Below, piece by piece: positions 8,511 through 18,758 of a stretch of DNA of 64,000 nt. Every line of letters begins with the position of its first letter. Position 1 is the stretch's first letter. A model generated the notes under the pieces. The model saw nothing but the letters and a program-made list of their open reading frames with translations. It had not been told where the DNA came from and made no database searches. Origin of the DNA: Methylobacterium sp. E-005 (GTDB lineage Bacteria > Pseudomonadota > Alphaproteobacteria > Rhizobiales > Beijerinckiaceae); contig NZ_JAKSYG010000164.1 in NCBI RefSeq assembly GCF_022829725.1, positions 48,254 to 112,253 of the forward strand, in the 5' to 3' direction. A program made the position numbers and the translations under genes.

Positions 8511-9197
8511 ATGCTGCCTCCCATCATCGCCCCCTCGATCCTCTCCGCCGACTTCTCGAAGCTCGCCGAAGAAACCCGCGCCGTCGATGCGGCCGGGGCC
8601 GACTGGATCCATCTCGACGTGATGGACGGGCATTTCGTGCCCAACATCACCTTCGGTCCGCCGGTGGTGAAGGCGCTGCGGCCTCACACGCAGAAGTACT
8701 TTGACGTACATCTGATGATCGCCCCGGCCGATCCGTATCTCGCGGCCTTCGCCGAGGCGGGCGCGGACGGCATCACGGTCCATGCCGAGGCCGGGCCGCA
8801 CATTCACCGCTCGCTCCAGACCATCCGCGACCTCGGCAAGCGCGCCGGTATCGCGATCAACCCTGGCACCCCGGCCGCGATGGTCGAGCCGGTGCTCGAC
8901 CTCGCGGATCTCGTGCTGGTGATGACCGTCAATCCCGGTTTCGGCGGCCAGAGCTTTCTCAAGAGCTGCATGGAATCCGTGGCGCGGGTGCGCGCAATGG
9001 TGGCCGGGCGCGACATCCGCATTCAGGTCGATGGCGGCATCGATCCCGAGACCGTCAAGGCCGCGAGCCGGGCGGGGGCCGACACCTTCGTGGCCGGCAA
9101 TGCCATCTTCAGCGGCGGCCCGGGCGCCTATGCCGAGCGCATCGCGGCGATCCGGGACGGCGCGGAGGGCGCCTCCGGCCGCGACCTGTCGTGCTGA
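8511..9197 (+). CDS. rpe: Ribulose-phosphate 3-epimerase
   Basis: A 228-residue TIM-barrel enzyme interconverting ribulose-5-phosphate and xylulose-5-phosphate. Family signatures are [10 protein letters not shown] at the N-terminus, [29 protein letters not shown] and the phosphate-binding [10 protein letters not shown]. It lies 20 bp after prk, and its last 7 bases overlap the next gene's GTG start, so the cluster is one operon. Within the cluster it sets the supply of ribulose-5-phosphate for phosphoribulokinase. Confidence 0.95.
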   Translation: MLPPIIAPSILSADFSKLAEETRAVDAAGADWIHLDVMDGHFVPNITFGPPVVKALRPHTQKYFDVHLMIAPADPYLAAFAEAGADGITVHAEAGPHIHRSLQTIRDLGKRAGIAINPGTPAAMVEPVLDLADLVLVMTVNPGFGGQSFLKSCMESVARVRAMVAGRDIRIQVDGGIDPETVKAASRAGADTFVAGNAIFSGGPGAYAERIAAIRDGAEGASGRDLSC

Positions 9198-9976
9198 GGG
9201 CGCTGATCTTCGACGTCGACGGCACCCTCGCCGAGACCGAGGATCTGCACCGGCAGGCGTTCAACCGCGCCTTCGCGGACCTTGGCCTGCCCTGGCACTG
9301 GGATCCGGCCCTCTACGCCGATCTGCTCACCGTGATGGGCGGCAAGGAGCGGCTCGCCCACTACATCGACACGCAGCATCCGGCGGACGCCGGGGCGCTC
9401 CATGCGCGCGCGCCCGAGATCCATGCCCGCAAGACCGCGGCCTATGGCGCGCTCGTGGCGGAGAACCGGCTGCCGCTGCGCCCCGGCATCGCCCGGCTGA
9501 TCGCCGAGGCGCGGGCGGGTGGCCTCCGGCTTGCCGTGGCCACCACCACCAGCCGGCCGAACGTCGATCATTTGCTGGCGATCAACTTCCCGCCGGGCGA
9601 CGCGCCCTTCGACGTGATCGCGGCCGGCGACGAGGCCAACCGCAAGAAGCCCGCTCCGGATGTATTCCTTCTGGCGCTCGCCGGGCTGGGAATTGCCGCC
9701 TCGGAGGCCGTCGCATTCGAGGATTCGGCGGCCGGGATCAACTCGGCCCGCGCCGCCGGCCTGCCGGTCCTGGCGACCCGCAGCGCGTACACGAACAGCC
9801 ACCGGCTCGACGGCGCCTTCTCGGCGGTCTCGGATCTCGGGGAGCCCGGGCGCCCGCACCGGCATATCGCCGGCCTGGAATGGCCCGGCGGTGTGGTGGA
9901 CCTCGCCCGCCTCATCCGGTGGCACGGGGCCCTGGACGGTCAGGGCGCGGCGCTTCAGGCGCTGACCAGCCGGTAG
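9191..9976 (+). CDS. cbbY: HAD-family phosphatase, CbbY type
   Basis: A 261-residue HAD hydrolase. Motif I is [11 protein letters not shown], motif II VATTTS, motif III the lysine in [10 protein letters not shown] and motif [12 protein letters not shown] helical cap lies between residues 18 and 90. In phototrophic bacteria CbbY dephosphorylates xylulose-1,5-bisphosphate, a misfire product that inhibits RuBisCO; CbbZ-type enzymes use 2-phosphoglycolate. The start is a GTG overlapping the rpe stop by 7 bp, which implies coupled translation. A degraded copy of its 3' end occurs at 12424-12579. Without RuBisCO nearby, removal of side products of phosphoribulokinase is a possible role. Confidence 0.88.
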   Translation: MLRALIFDVDGTLAETEDLHRQAFNRAFADLGLPWHWDPALYADLLTVMGGKERLAHYIDTQHPADAGALHARAPEIHARKTAAYGALVAENRLPLRPGIARLIAEARAGGLRLAVATTTSRPNVDHLLAINFPPGDAPFDVIAAGDEANRKKPAPDVFLLALAGLGIAASEAVAFEDSAAGINSARAAGLPVLATRSAYTNSHRLDGAFSAVSDLGEPGRPHRHIAGLEWPGGVVDLARLIRWHGALDGQGAALQALTSR

Positions 9977-10275
9977 ACAGGCCGGCGCTCTGGTCCGGAG
10001 GCACAGCCCTGCACGAGACTCAGCGTTTCCCGATGCTCCATGGGGGGCGACGCGACCACACGAGACGGTCAATATTTCGGAAATCGACCGGGTATACTGA
10101 TTTATACGAAATTAAGTTGCTGAATTGCGCATTCATGCGATTTAAAATGATTTGTGAGCAGATCTATTATCATTAGAAGGTGCGTTAGGGGAATAAGATT
10201 CATTCAAAAATTTGTAGCCATCCGCAGGCGCGCATTTTAAAAATTAAAATACAACGTCTGTGCGGAAGAATATCT
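9977..10275. other. AT-rich leader of the first chemoreceptor gene
   Basis: This 299-bp gap changes from GC-rich to strongly AT-rich after about 10070, in sharp contrast to its surroundings. No gene or RNA was recognised. The AT-rich character continues into the first codons of the receptor gene. The same pattern precedes the next two receptor genes. It probably holds the receptor promoter; no confident -35/-10 pair was picked. Confidence 0.5.
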
Positions 10276-12372
10276 ATGCGGCCACCATCGATTAGAGTTG
10301 TGCTGATTGCAATTATTCTCATTATGAGTGTTTGCGTCGCCGCATTGTCGGGTTTGCGGATCACTGAAAGCAGGGAGAGATTGGCTGTTGCCGACCAGGT
10401 TGCGGCTTACATGATCATCGACCGCAATCTTTTTGTGAGTTTGACCCAGGTGCGCCTGGAGCGGGGATGGGCAATGAGCGCATTGCTCAAGGAACCCGCC
10501 GCCAACGGCGCCAATCGGCAAACCGTGCTTGAGGGCCGCACGGCGCTCGACCCGGTCGTCGATCTCGGCCTGACCGCGCTCAGTCAGGTGCCCAGTGAGA
10601 CGCTGCGCGCCCGCAGCGCCGAACTCCAATCCCTCGTCCACGCGTGGCGCCGCCAGCGTCCAGCCGTTGACGCAGCCTTCGACCAGCCGCTGGCAGCCCG
10701 CGATCCAGGGATTCGAAAGGGCCTGGACGAACTCGGGGCCCGTCTTCTGGCGGCGCTGGAGGCCGCCTCCACGACCACGGAAGCCGAAATTCAGGCCCTG
10801 GACCCGACTTACGGTATCCTGCTCAACGCCAGGGCGGCGACGTGGCTTGCGCGAACGAGCAGCAGCCGCAACACGTCAATGATCGGCGAATTCCTGGCGA
10901 CCGGCCGCACGCCCGCGCCCGCCGACTGGGTCCGGGTGAAGGGCGCAGAGATCGAAGCGCGGACGGCTTGGACCCTCGCGAAGCGCGCAGTCGAGATCGC
11001 GGGACCCGATCTTCGCGTCCGAGAACGCTTTGATCGCGTCGATACACTCTACTTCGGCGGTCGGATGGCCGCGTTGCAGGAGACGGTTGCGGCTGCCGTC
11101 GCGGCGGGCCGGAGGATCGAGCTACCCATGGCGGAGTGGAATGAGAGTGTCGTCGGTGGTCAGAAGGCGATCTCCGAGGCCGCGGTCGCCGTGATCGATT
11201 GGGCGGCCGACAGAACCAAGGCGTCAGCCGGTCGCGCCCGGCAGGACCTTCTCGTGGCCGTGGCCGTCGGCCTCTTCGCGGCGATCTCCGCGGTGGCGGC
11301 CATCCTGATCGTGCAGTTCCGCGTCGTGCGGGGCATACTCGAGCTGGCCCGCTCCATGCGGCGTCTGGCCCACGGGGAAATCGACGTGGTCGTGCCGGGA
11401 ACCCACCGCACCGACGAGCTCGGCACGATGGCCGGCGCGGTGCAGGTGTTCAGGGATAATCTCATCCGGACCCGGACGCTGGAGCAGGAGGCGGTCGAGG
11501 CCCGGCAGGCCGGGGAGGCGCAACGCCGCGCCGCCCTGCATCAACTGGCCGACGTGTTCGAGCAGGCCGCCGGGGCGGTCGTGCACGACGTCTCCGACGC
11601 GGCCGGCGCGTTGCAGGCCACCGCCCGAGCCATGGCGGCCACGGCGGCCGACACGGCAGCGCGCTCCACGACCGTGGCGACCGCCGCCGACCAAGCGGCA
11701 TCGAATGTCGGCACGGTCGCTGCCGCCGCGGAGGAACTGGGCACGTCGGTGCAGGAGATCGGCCGGCAGGTCGATGGCTCGGCTCGGCTGGCGCGAGAGG
11801 CTGTGGCCGAGGCGGACCAGACCGGCACGCTGGTGCAGGCGCTGAACGCCAGCGTGGCCAAGATCGGCGAGATCGTGGCCCTGATCTCGGGCATCGCCGC
11901 GCAAACGAATCTCCTCGCGCTGAATGCCACCATCGAGGCCGCCCGGGCCGGGGAGGCGGGCAAGGGCTTTGCCGTCGTGGCGGCGGAGGTGAAGGCCCTG
12001 GCCAACCAGACGGCCCGCGCCACCGACGAGATCGGCCAGCAGGTCAGTCAGGTGCAGAGCGTGTCGGGTCAGGCCGCCGCAGCGATCGGCACCATCGCGG
12101 CGCGAATCCGCGATATCAACGACGTCGCAGCCTCGATCGCGGCCGCCGTCGAGGAGCAGGGGACGGCCACCCAGGAGATCGTCCGCAATGTCGGGGAGGC
12201 CGCGACGGGCACGGGCGAGGTGACGCGCAACATCGCGGGCGTCGCCGGCGCCGCCGAGCAGACCGGGACCGCCGCGGATCGTGTTTTAACCGCAGCCTCC
12301 GCGCTGTCGAACCAATCCGCGCATCTGACGGCCGAGATCCGGCGCTTCCTCGCGACCGTGCGGGCGGCGTGA
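10276..12372 (+). CDS. Methyl-accepting chemotaxis protein 1 of 3 (NIT-like sensor)
   Basis: A 698-residue transmembrane receptor. TM1 is at about 7-27, a helical periplasmic sensor at 30-320, TM2 at about 324-346, HAMP at 347-400, and a cytoplasmic signalling coiled coil follows with the hairpin tip [19 protein letters not shown]. The sensor contains [18 protein letters not shown] and [12 protein letters not shown], which recur in the next two genes; the ERGW segment is reminiscent of NIT (nitrate/nitrite-sensing) domains. There is no C-terminal CheR-binding pentapeptide. The receptor should signal through CheA/CheW encoded elsewhere. The ligand is unknown. Confidence 0.93.
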   Translation: MRPPSIRVVLIAIILIMSVCVAALSGLRITESRERLAVADQVAAYMIIDRNLFVSLTQVRLERGWAMSALLKEPAANGANRQTVLEGRTALDPVVDLGLTALSQVPSETLRARSAELQSLVHAWRRQRPAVDAAFDQPLAARDPGIRKGLDELGARLLAALEAASTTTEAEIQALDPTYGILLNARAATWLARTSSSRNTSMIGEFLATGRTPAPADWVRVKGAEIEARTAWTLAKRAVEIAGPDLRVRERFDRVDTLYFGGRMAALQETVAAAVAAGRRIELPMAEWNESVVGGQKAISEAAVAVIDWAADRTKASAGRARQDLLVAVAVGLFAAISAVAAILIVQFRVVRGILELARSMRRLAHGEIDVVVPGTHRTDELGTMAGAVQVFRDNLIRTRTLEQEAVEARQAGEAQRRAALHQLADVFEQAAGAVVHDVSDAAGALQATARAMAATAADTAARSTTVATAADQAASNVGTVAAAAEELGTSVQEIGRQVDGSARLAREAVAEADQTGTLVQALNASVAKIGEIVALISGIAAQTNLLALNATIEAARAGEAGKGFAVVAAEVKALANQTARATDEIGQQVSQVQSVSGQAAAAIGTIAARIRDINDVAASIAAAVEEQGTATQEIVRNVGEAATGTGEVTRNIAGVAGAAEQTGTAADRVLTAASALSNQSAHLTAEIRRFLATVRAA

Positions 12373-12377
12373 CGCTG

Positions 12378-12398
12378 CGAGCCGCCTCCGGCGGCTCG
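12378..12398 (+). terminator. Stem-loop after first chemoreceptor gene
   Basis: CGAGCCGCC and GGCGGCTCG are perfect 9-bp arms around a 3-base loop, starting 5 bp after the stop codon. No T-run follows, so it may be a weak terminator or an mRNA 3'-end stabiliser. Confidence 0.5.
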
Positions 12399-12423
12399 TA
12401 CGACAGCCGGGCCTGCACGGGTC

Positions 12424-12579
12424 ATGACGACCCGCAGCCGCACGCTCGACGGCGCCGTCCAGGCGGTCTCTCACCGCGGTAAGCCCGGCCGCCCGCACCC
12501 GCACATCGTCGGCGCGGGAGGGCCGGGACGCCGGGTCACGCGGGCCTCCCCGCGACAGTGGCACGCGTACTCGCCGTAG
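12424..12579 (+). pseudogene. Decayed copy of the cbbY 3' end
   Basis: Read in the frame of the ATG at 12424, this stretch gives LDGAVQAVS, then KPGRPHPHIVG, and later QWHAY. The CbbY C-terminus (9800-9940) reads [20 protein letters not shown] and IRWHG in the same order and spacing. DNA similarity extends a little upstream (GGCCTGC...GACCCGCAGC) and ends near GTGGCACG. The fragment lies after the first receptor gene just as the real cbbY lies before it. It is therefore a remnant of a tandem duplication of cbbY tail plus leader plus receptor. It has no catalytic residues and is unlikely to be functional. Confidence 0.65.
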
Positions 12580-12917
12580 AGGCTCCGTCGCCGCGCTGCC
12601 GGACAGGGAGCGTCCCGGCTGCCTCCCTCCCCGCGCCCGCGGAAGGTGGCGCGGCGTTGAACCTGTGCCCACCCTGTCCAGGCAGAAAACGACCGCGGCA
12701 TCGCGGTCGGTTTGAGCTCGCCGCCCGTATTTGTCCGGATCTCGACTTGGATTTTCCAAGTCGTTTTACCTTATTACATTTATAAATCTCTCGGTCCCGG
12801 TTGATATTTATCTCTTCACGTAGAGAGAATAAGCGGATCTATACAATTTTTTCTTGAAAAACGCCAGAATTGGCGCAACATCTAGGTAATCGGATTCTCA
12901 GAGATGAAAGACTGGCA
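12580..12917. other. Leader region of second chemoreceptor gene
   Basis: GC-rich up to about 12730, then AT-rich up to the start codon, with the terminator at 12743-12767 at the boundary. No coding frame was supported. It probably contains the promoter of the second receptor gene in its last 150 bp. Confidence 0.4.
12743..12767 (+). terminator. Rho-independent terminator before second chemoreceptor
   Basis: CGACTTGGA and TCCAAGTCG form perfect 9-bp arms around TTT, followed directly by TTTT. It is about 370 bp past the first receptor stop and 150 bp before the second receptor start. It probably separates the two transcripts. Confidence 0.65.
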
Positions 12918-15011
12918 ATGTTCCGCATTTCAATTCGTCTCGTCCTCATTGCCGTGTTGGCATTGGTCAGTTTCGTTGCGGTAGGGATCGCGTCATTAGA
13001 AGTCGTGCGGAATTCTCGGAGGTTTGATGTTGCAACTCAGGCTGAGACCTACGTGGAGATAGATCGTAATCTCTTCGCGAGCCTGAATCATCTCCGGGCC
13101 GAGCGCGGATGGAGCCTGATCAAGCTCCGTCTCGAATCCGAGAGCAGTCAGAGCCAGTTGCAGATCATCCTCAAGGCCCGCGACACCTTCGATACAGTCA
13201 CCGATAAGGCGCTGGCCGAACTGAGCCGCGTGCGGGACGGCGCGTTGAAGGCACGGCACGCCGAACTCCAGACGCTGGTGGATGGGTGGAAACGTCTGCG
13301 CCCCACCGTGGATGCCGCCTTCAACCAGCCTCCTGCGACCCGTGATCCATCGCTGCGCAGGACGCTGAGCGAGGCCGGCCTTCGTCTCCTCGCCGCTTTG
13401 GAGGCGGTCTCCGACGCGATCGAGAGCGAGGTCTCTGCGTTGCAGCCCGATCTCGGCGCCTTCCTGGACGCGCGGGCTGCGACGTGGCTCGCGCGGACGT
13501 CGGGCAGCCGCGTCGCGTCCCTGGTGAGCGATCTCGCGACGACCGGTCGCGTCGCCACGCCTGCGGATTGGACGGAACTCAACGCGGCCGAAACGGAGGT
13601 TCTGGCGCATTGGCGCTTCGCCGAGCGGGTGGTGGCGACCGCCGGGGCCGACGCGTCCGTGAAAGCCGCCTATGCCCGGGCAAACGCCACGTACTTCACC
13701 GGCAGGCTCGCCGATATGCGGAGGAGTGCCGTCGCCGACGTCGCTGCGGGACGCAAGGTCTCGATCGCCGCCGCGGCGTGGGACGAGGCGATCCAGGCCC
13801 AGCAGACGATCGCCGATGCGGCAATCGCGGTCGTCGACGCGGCCCTGGCCCGATCCAGGGTGGCGGCAGAGGAGGCCCGCTGGAGTTTCGCGCTCGCGGT
13901 CGCGATCATCCTGTTCGCCGCCGGACTGGCGGTGACGGCAGTTCTGACAGTGCAGTTCCACGTGGTGCGGCGGCTCTTCGGTCTGGCGGCCGCGATGCGG
14001 CGCCTGACCGACGGAGAACTCGACACGCCCGTGCCCGGCACGCAGCGCAACGACGAGATCGGCGACATGGCCGTCGCCGTGCAGGTGTTCAAGGACAACC
14101 TGATCCGCTCCCGGGCCCTCGAAGAGGAGGCTGCCGAAGGTCGCCGTGCCGCCGAGGCCGCACGCCGGGCGGCCATGCAGCAGGTCGCCGACGCCTTCGA
14201 GCGTGCTGCCGGCGGGATCGTCGAGACGGTCTCGTCCTCGGCGAACGGACTTCAGGCCACCGCTCGGTCGATGGCGGACACCGCGGACGAGACGGCGAAC
14301 CAGTCCACCACCGTGGCCGCTGCCGCCGAGCAGGCGGCATCCAATGTCGGGACCGTCGCGGCGGCCGCTGAGGAGTTGGGCACGTCGGTGCAGGAGATCG
14401 GCCGCCAAGTGTCCGGCTCGGCCGATCTGGCCCAGGCGGCCGTGAGGGAAGCGGACCAGACCGCCACGCTCGTCCAGGCGCTGAGTGCAAGCGTGGTCAA
14501 GATCGGTGAGATCGTCGGGTTGATCTCCGGCATCGCGGCCCAGACCAACCTGCTGGCGCTCAACGCCACCATCGAGGCGGCGCGGGCCGGGGAGGCTGGC
14601 CGGGGCTTCGCGGTGGTCGCCGCCGAGGTCAAGGCGCTGGCCGACCAGACCGCCCGGGCGACCGGTGAGATCGGCGCGCAGATCGATCAGGTCCAGGGGG
14701 CGACGGGCCAGGCGGTCTCCGCGATCGGCGGGATCGCCGGCCGGGTCCGCGAACTCAGCACCGTGGCCGCCTCGATCGCCGCGGCGGTCGAGGAGCAGGG
14801 CGCGGCCACCCAGGAGATCGTCCGCAATGTCGGGCAGGCCGCCCTTGGCACGAGCGCGGTCACCAGCACCATCACGGCCGTGGCTGGTACGGCGGAGGCG
14901 ACCGGCATCGCGGCGAACGCGGTCCTGGCCTCGGCCTCAGAGCTGGCGCGCCAGTCGGACCGGCTCTCGACCGAGGTCCAGCGCTTCCTGGTGACCGTGC
15001 GGGCGGCGTGA
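12918..15011 (+). CDS. Methyl-accepting chemotaxis protein 2 of 3
   Basis: A 697-residue paralogue of the flanking receptors, with the same architecture: TM1 at about 6-28, a periplasmic helical sensor with [20 protein letters not shown]2 at about 322-345, HAMP, and the signalling domain with [19 protein letters not shown]. The cytoplasmic half is nearly the same as in receptors 1 and 3, while the sensor halves differ much more, suggesting different ligands for a shared output. The ATG at 12918 is chosen because TM1 follows at once; an upstream TTG adds 16 residues without a good ribosome-binding site. Confidence 0.93.
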   Translation: MFRISIRLVLIAVLALVSFVAVGIASLEVVRNSRRFDVATQAETYVEIDRNLFASLNHLRAERGWSLIKLRLESESSQSQLQIILKARDTFDTVTDKALAELSRVRDGALKARHAELQTLVDGWKRLRPTVDAAFNQPPATRDPSLRRTLSEAGLRLLAALEAVSDAIESEVSALQPDLGAFLDARAATWLARTSGSRVASLVSDLATTGRVATPADWTELNAAETEVLAHWRFAERVVATAGADASVKAAYARANATYFTGRLADMRRSAVADVAAGRKVSIAAAAWDEAIQAQQTIADAAIAVVDAALARSRVAAEEARWSFALAVAIILFAAGLAVTAVLTVQFHVVRRLFGLAAAMRRLTDGELDTPVPGTQRNDEIGDMAVAVQVFKDNLIRSRALEEEAAEGRRAAEAARRAAMQQVADAFERAAGGIVETVSSSANGLQATARSMADTADETANQSTTVAAAAEQAASNVGTVAAAAEELGTSVQEIGRQVSGSADLAQAAVREADQTATLVQALSASVVKIGEIVGLISGIAAQTNLLALNATIEAARAGEAGRGFAVVAAEVKALADQTARATGEIGAQIDQVQGATGQAVSAIGGIAGRVRELSTVAASIAAAVEEQGAATQEIVRNVGQAALGTSAVTSTITAVAGTAEATGIAANAVLASASELARQSDRLSTEVQRFLVTVRAA

Positions 15012-15294
15012 CGGCGGGACAGCCGGGGCAGCATCGCGAAGATCGTCGACCGCCTGGGGCGGTCCTGGTGTTTCGGCCGCCGCGACGAGAGAGAGCATCG
15101 AACCTCCGGAAATCACGCTCGGACACGCCATTGGCGCCGATGACTGGACGTCATCGGCGATACGAAGACATCTATTTGCTGTTCATTTGAAAAGGTCTGA
15201 ACCGAATGCACAAGAAGACCCCCCTGTGAAGATTTTGCCCGAAAATGAAATCGCGGTAAGATCAGAGATGCCCAATTTTATTTGAGAGATTGTC
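15012..15294. other. Leader region of third chemoreceptor gene
   Basis: This 283-bp gap is GC-rich at first, then holds the hairpin at 15135-15159 and turns AT-rich. No coding frame is convincing. No cbbY-like remnant is seen here, unlike in the preceding gap. Confidence 0.4.
15135..15159. terminator. Perfect inverted repeat between receptors 2 and 3
   Basis: CGCCGATGAC and GTCATCGGCG are perfect 10-bp arms around TGGAC. It lies 123 bp after receptor 2 and 135 bp before receptor 3. There is no adjacent T-run, so it could be an operator as well as a terminator. Confidence 0.45.
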
Positions 15295-17391
15295 ATGCGA
15301 CGTTTGTCGGTACGTTTGATGCTGATTTGTCTCATCGTAATGACAGGACTATCGTCCATCGGGCTCGCCGTTCGGGATATAACGAGGAGCCTGTCCGGTT
15401 CAAAGACAGCCGATCAGGCCGCCGCCTACGTGATTATCGACCGGAATCTGTTCGTCAGTCTGGCGCAGTTTCGCCTCGAGCGTGGATGGGCGGCTATCGC
15501 TCTGGCGGAAGAGCCTACGATGAATCGCGTCCATCGGGGGGCCTCCCTCGAAGGGCGGACGGCGTTGGACGCGGTCGTCGACAACGCCGTCGCGGAACTG
15601 AGCCGGGCCCCGAGCGCGGCCCTGCGGGCGCGGGGTGCCGAATTGCAATCCTTCCTGAACGAATGGCGCCACCTGCGCCCTGCGATCGACGTCGCCTTTG
15701 ACCAAGCCCTTGCGGCACGGGACGACGCGTTGCGCAAGAGTCTGGACGAGTTCGGCAACCGGTTCCTGGCGGCCCTCGAAGCCGCTTCCAGTGCGACCGA
15801 AATGGAGATCCAATCCCTGGATCCCGCCCTGGGAAGCTATATCGATGCCAGGGCGGCGACGTGGGTCGCCCGGCAGAATGCCGGCGCCGCCAACGTGGTG
15901 GTGCTCGAATTCCTCGCGAGCGGCCGGGCTGCGAAGCCCGAGGAATGGCTTCGGCTGAACACGTTGGAGGCGCAGGCGGCCGCGGCCTGGAAGCTGGCGC
16001 AGCGATCGATCGAGATCGCGGGGGCCGAGACCCCCTTAAGAGCGATTTATGCCCGGGCAGACGGGGCCTACTTCACCGGCCGGACGGGCGAGATGCGGCA
16101 GGCTGCCTTTGAGGCCCTCATGAAGGGTCGCCCCATTCCCACCTCGGCTACCGAGTGGGATGCCAAGTCCATGATCGGCCTGAATGCGGTCTCCGAGGCG
16201 GCAATCGCGGCTATCGACGCCGCGGTCGGGAAGGCCCGCGCCTCCGCGGCGGCGGCGCGCCAGGAACTCGTGATCGCGGTCGCCGCGATGATGCTCGCTG
16301 CCGGCTTTGCGGGTGCGGCGATCGTGATCGTGCAGGTCCGCGTCGTGCGGGGGATCCTCGGTCTGGTCGATGCGATGCGGCGCCTCGCCGGGGGGCAGCT
16401 GGACACGGCGGTGCCCGGGGCCAGCCGCACGGATGAACTCGGCGCGATGGCGCGCGCCGTGCAGGTGTTCAAGGACAACCTGATCCGGACGGGTGCGCTG
16501 GAGGAAGAAGCGGCCGGGGCGCGCCGCACCGCCGAGGCGCAGCGCCAAACGGTCATGCACCAGATGGCCGACGCGTTCGAGCGGGCGGCCGGTGGGATCG
16601 TCGGTCGGGTGGCGTCCTCGGCCGGCGCGCTGCAGGCCACCGCGAAGGCCATGGCGGCCACCGCCGCCGAGACGGCGGAGCGGTCCTTCACCGTGGCGGC
16701 TGCGGCCGACCAGGCCGCGGCCAACGTCGGCACGGTGGCGGCGGCCTCCGAGGAGCTCGGCACCTCGGTGCGCGAGATTGGCCGGCAGGTGTCCGGCTCG
16801 GCCGATCTGGCCCGGGCCGCAGTGGATGAAGCGGACCGCACCGCCGAACTGGTGGAGGCCCTGACGGCGAGCGTCGCCCGGATCGACGAAGTCGTGGGGT
16901 TGATCTCGGGCATCGCCGCGCAGACCAACCTGCTGGCGCTCAACGCCACCATCGAGGCGGCGCGCGCCGGCGCGGCCGGCAAGGGTTTCGCGGTGGTGGC
17001 CGCCGAGGTGAAGGCGCTGGCCGACCAGACCGCCCGGGCGACCGACGAGATCGGCCGGCAGATCGGGCAGGTGCAAGGGGCGACCGGTCAGGCGGTGTCG
17101 GCGATCGAGCGCATCGCCGGACGCATCCGCGAGATCAACGGTGTCGCGGCCTCGATCGCCGCCGCGGTCGAGGAGCAGGCGGCGGCGACGCAGGAAATCG
17201 TTCGGAACGTCGGACAGGCGGCTGCCGGCACGGGCGAGGTGACTAGCACCATTGCGGGGGTCGCGGGGGCGGCGGAAAAGACCGGAATCGCGGCGGACCA
17301 GGTGCTGACCTCCGCCTCCGAGCTATCGCGCCAATCGGACGACCTCACCAAGGAGGTTCACCGATTCCTCGCGACCGTGCGGGCGGCCTGA
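15295..17391 (+). CDS. Methyl-accepting chemotaxis protein 3 of 3
   Basis: A 698-residue receptor with TM1 near the N-terminus ([19 protein letters not shown]), a sensor with [18 protein letters not shown] and [14 protein letters not shown]2 at about 323-346, HAMP, and the MCP signalling domain. Its sensor is closer to that of receptor 1 than to receptor 2, especially in the first 60 residues. No CheR tether is present at the C-terminus, which ends RFLATVRAA as in receptor 1. It ends 91 bp before the convergent SDR gene, with a nested GC-rich stem-loop between. Confidence 0.93.
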   Translation: MRRLSVRLMLICLIVMTGLSSIGLAVRDITRSLSGSKTADQAAAYVIIDRNLFVSLAQFRLERGWAAIALAEEPTMNRVHRGASLEGRTALDAVVDNAVAELSRAPSAALRARGAELQSFLNEWRHLRPAIDVAFDQALAARDDALRKSLDEFGNRFLAALEAASSATEMEIQSLDPALGSYIDARAATWVARQNAGAANVVVLEFLASGRAAKPEEWLRLNTLEAQAAAAWKLAQRSIEIAGAETPLRAIYARADGAYFTGRTGEMRQAAFEALMKGRPIPTSATEWDAKSMIGLNAVSEAAIAAIDAAVGKARASAAAARQELVIAVAAMMLAAGFAGAAIVIVQVRVVRGILGLVDAMRRLAGGQLDTAVPGASRTDELGAMARAVQVFKDNLIRTGALEEEAAGARRTAEAQRQTVMHQMADAFERAAGGIVGRVASSAGALQATAKAMAATAAETAERSFTVAAAADQAAANVGTVAAASEELGTSVREIGRQVSGSADLARAAVDEADRTAELVEALTASVARIDEVVGLISGIAAQTNLLALNATIEAARAGAAGKGFAVVAAEVKALADQTARATDEIGRQIGQVQGATGQAVSAIERIAGRIREINGVAASIAAAVEEQAAATQEIVRNVGQAAAGTGEVTSTIAGVAGAAEKTGIAADQVLTSASELSRQSDDLTKEVHRFLATVRAA

Positions 17392-17400
17392 TCGATCGAG

Positions 17401-17433
17401 CCGCCGCGCCGCCCTTCGGCGGTGCAGCGGCGG
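17401..17433. terminator. Nested GC-rich stem-loop between convergent genes
   Basis: CCGCCGC at 17401 pairs with GCGGCGG at 17427, and an inner CCGCC/GGCGG stem closes on CTTC. It sits between the stops of receptor 3 and the SDR, so it may act in both directions. Confidence 0.4.
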
Positions 17434-17482
17434 TTCCGGAGCTGCGTGTGGGCCTGCCCGCGCCCCGGCTGGTCGAGGATTC

Positions 17483-18562
17483 TCACCCCCCGGGCCGGGC
17501 CCGCGTGGGGGTGCTGCGCCGGTCGAGCATGGCCCGGCGCCCCTCGCGGCGCCCTTCGCCGCGGCCCTGCGCCTCGGTGGCGAACAGCATCGTGCCCGCC
17601 ACCACGCCGAGCGCCGCCGCGAGCCCGAGCTTGAGCCAGCGCGGATCGGCGGCGGCCACATGGCCGGTCGCGCGGGCATCGAAGCGGCCATGCGCCCCGG
17701 GATCGGTATCGACCGGGTCGTAGAGATTGTCCGGGCGGTTCTTCTGGGCCTGCACGCTGGTCATCTCCCCACGATAGCCATGCCGGGCGAGGTAGCCGTC
17801 GATCCAGCCTGGGATCAGCATGTTGCCGACGATCGCCTTCCAGGCCGAGGCGCCGATCCACAATTCCCGCGGCGCATCGTGGGCCGCCTTGAACACATGG
17901 CGGGCGATGGCCTCCGGCTGGTAGATCGGCGGCACCGGCTCGAGCTTGCGCGGCAGCCGCGAGCGCGCCCAATCGAATTGCGGCGTGTTGACCGCCGGCA
18001 GTTGGATCATCGTCAGACGCACCCGGCTGCCGTCGTGGAGCAATTCGCTACGCAGGCTGTCGACGAAACCGCGCACCGCGGCCTTGGCGGCGCAGTAGCT
18101 CGCCTGGAGCGGGATCGACCGATAGGCCAGGGCCGAGCCGATATGGACGATCGTGCCCCGGTCGCGCGGCACCATGTGCTTGAGCGCCGCGAGCGTGCCG
18201 TGGACCTGCCCGAGGTAGGTGACTTCGGTGGCCCGTCGGAATTCCTCCGGCTTGGTCTCCTGCACCGGCGCGTAGATCGTCACCATCGCGTTGTTGACCC
18301 ACACGTCGATGCCGCCGAACCGCTCGGCCAGTTCATCGGCCGCCTGCGCGACGGCGTCGGCATCGGCCACGTCCGCCATGAAGGCCATCGCCCGGCCGCC
18401 GGCCTGCTCCACGTCGCGGATCGTGCCCCGGAGCCCCGCTTCGCCCCGGGCGATCAGGCCGACATTCCAGCCCTGTCGGGCGAATTCATGAGCGACCGCG
18501 CGTCCGACGCCGGCGCTCGCGCCCGCCACCATCACCGTATTGCGTCCGTTCCGGCTCGACAT
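17483..18562 (-). CDS. SDR-family oxidoreductase with C-terminal membrane anchor
   Basis: A 359-residue short-chain dehydrogenase. The cofactor motif is [13 protein letters not shown] (TGxxxGxG type, with A for T), then NNAMV for the NNAG motif, and the active site S-(YxxxK) reads [20 protein letters not shown]. The SDR domain fills the first 250 residues. A tail of about 100 residues follows with a single hydrophobic segment ([19 protein letters not shown]) and a basic C-terminus, giving an unusually long SDR that is probably membrane attached. The ATG at 18562 is chosen because the Rossmann strand begins 9 residues later. The substrate is unknown. Confidence 0.85.
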   Translation of the reverse strand: MSSRNGRNTVMVAGASAGVGRAVAHEFARQGWNVGLIARGEAGLRGTIRDVEQAGGRAMAFMADVADADAVAQAADELAERFGGIDVWVNNAMVTIYAPVQETKPEEFRRATEVTYLGQVHGTLAALKHMVPRDRGTIVHIGSALAYRSIPLQASYCAAKAAVRGFVDSLRSELLHDGSRVRLTMIQLPAVNTPQFDWARSRLPRKLEPVPPIYQPEAIARHVFKAAHDAPRELWIGASAWKAIVGNMLIPGWIDGYLARHGYRGEMTSVQAQKNRPDNLYDPVDTDPGAHGRFDARATGHVAAADPRWLKLGLAAALGVVAGTMLFATEAQGRGEGRREGRRAMLDRRSTPTRARPGG

Positions 18563-18758
18563 CAGGTCCCCAGCGCCAGAGAAAATCCCTGCGCCAACGC
18601 CCGATCGCGCCGATCTTTCCGCTTCCATCCGATCACGAACTGCGTGGGTGAGCGCGTTGCTTCGTCGAAACCGGGCAGCCTATAACGCGAACGACCTCAC
18701 AGCCGCGTCGGCGGGGTCCTCACCCCCGCCCGCGCCAACGAACAAAGTCCGATACGCC

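Noticed and set aside
9977..10275. Possible tRNA or phage attachment site in the AT-rich gap
   Set aside because: No cloverleaf with a T-loop TTCGA segment and no integrase or flanking direct repeat was found.
10276..17391. Possible CRISPR or other direct-repeat array
   Set aside because: The repetition is that of three paralogous receptor genes; there are no short regularly spaced repeats.
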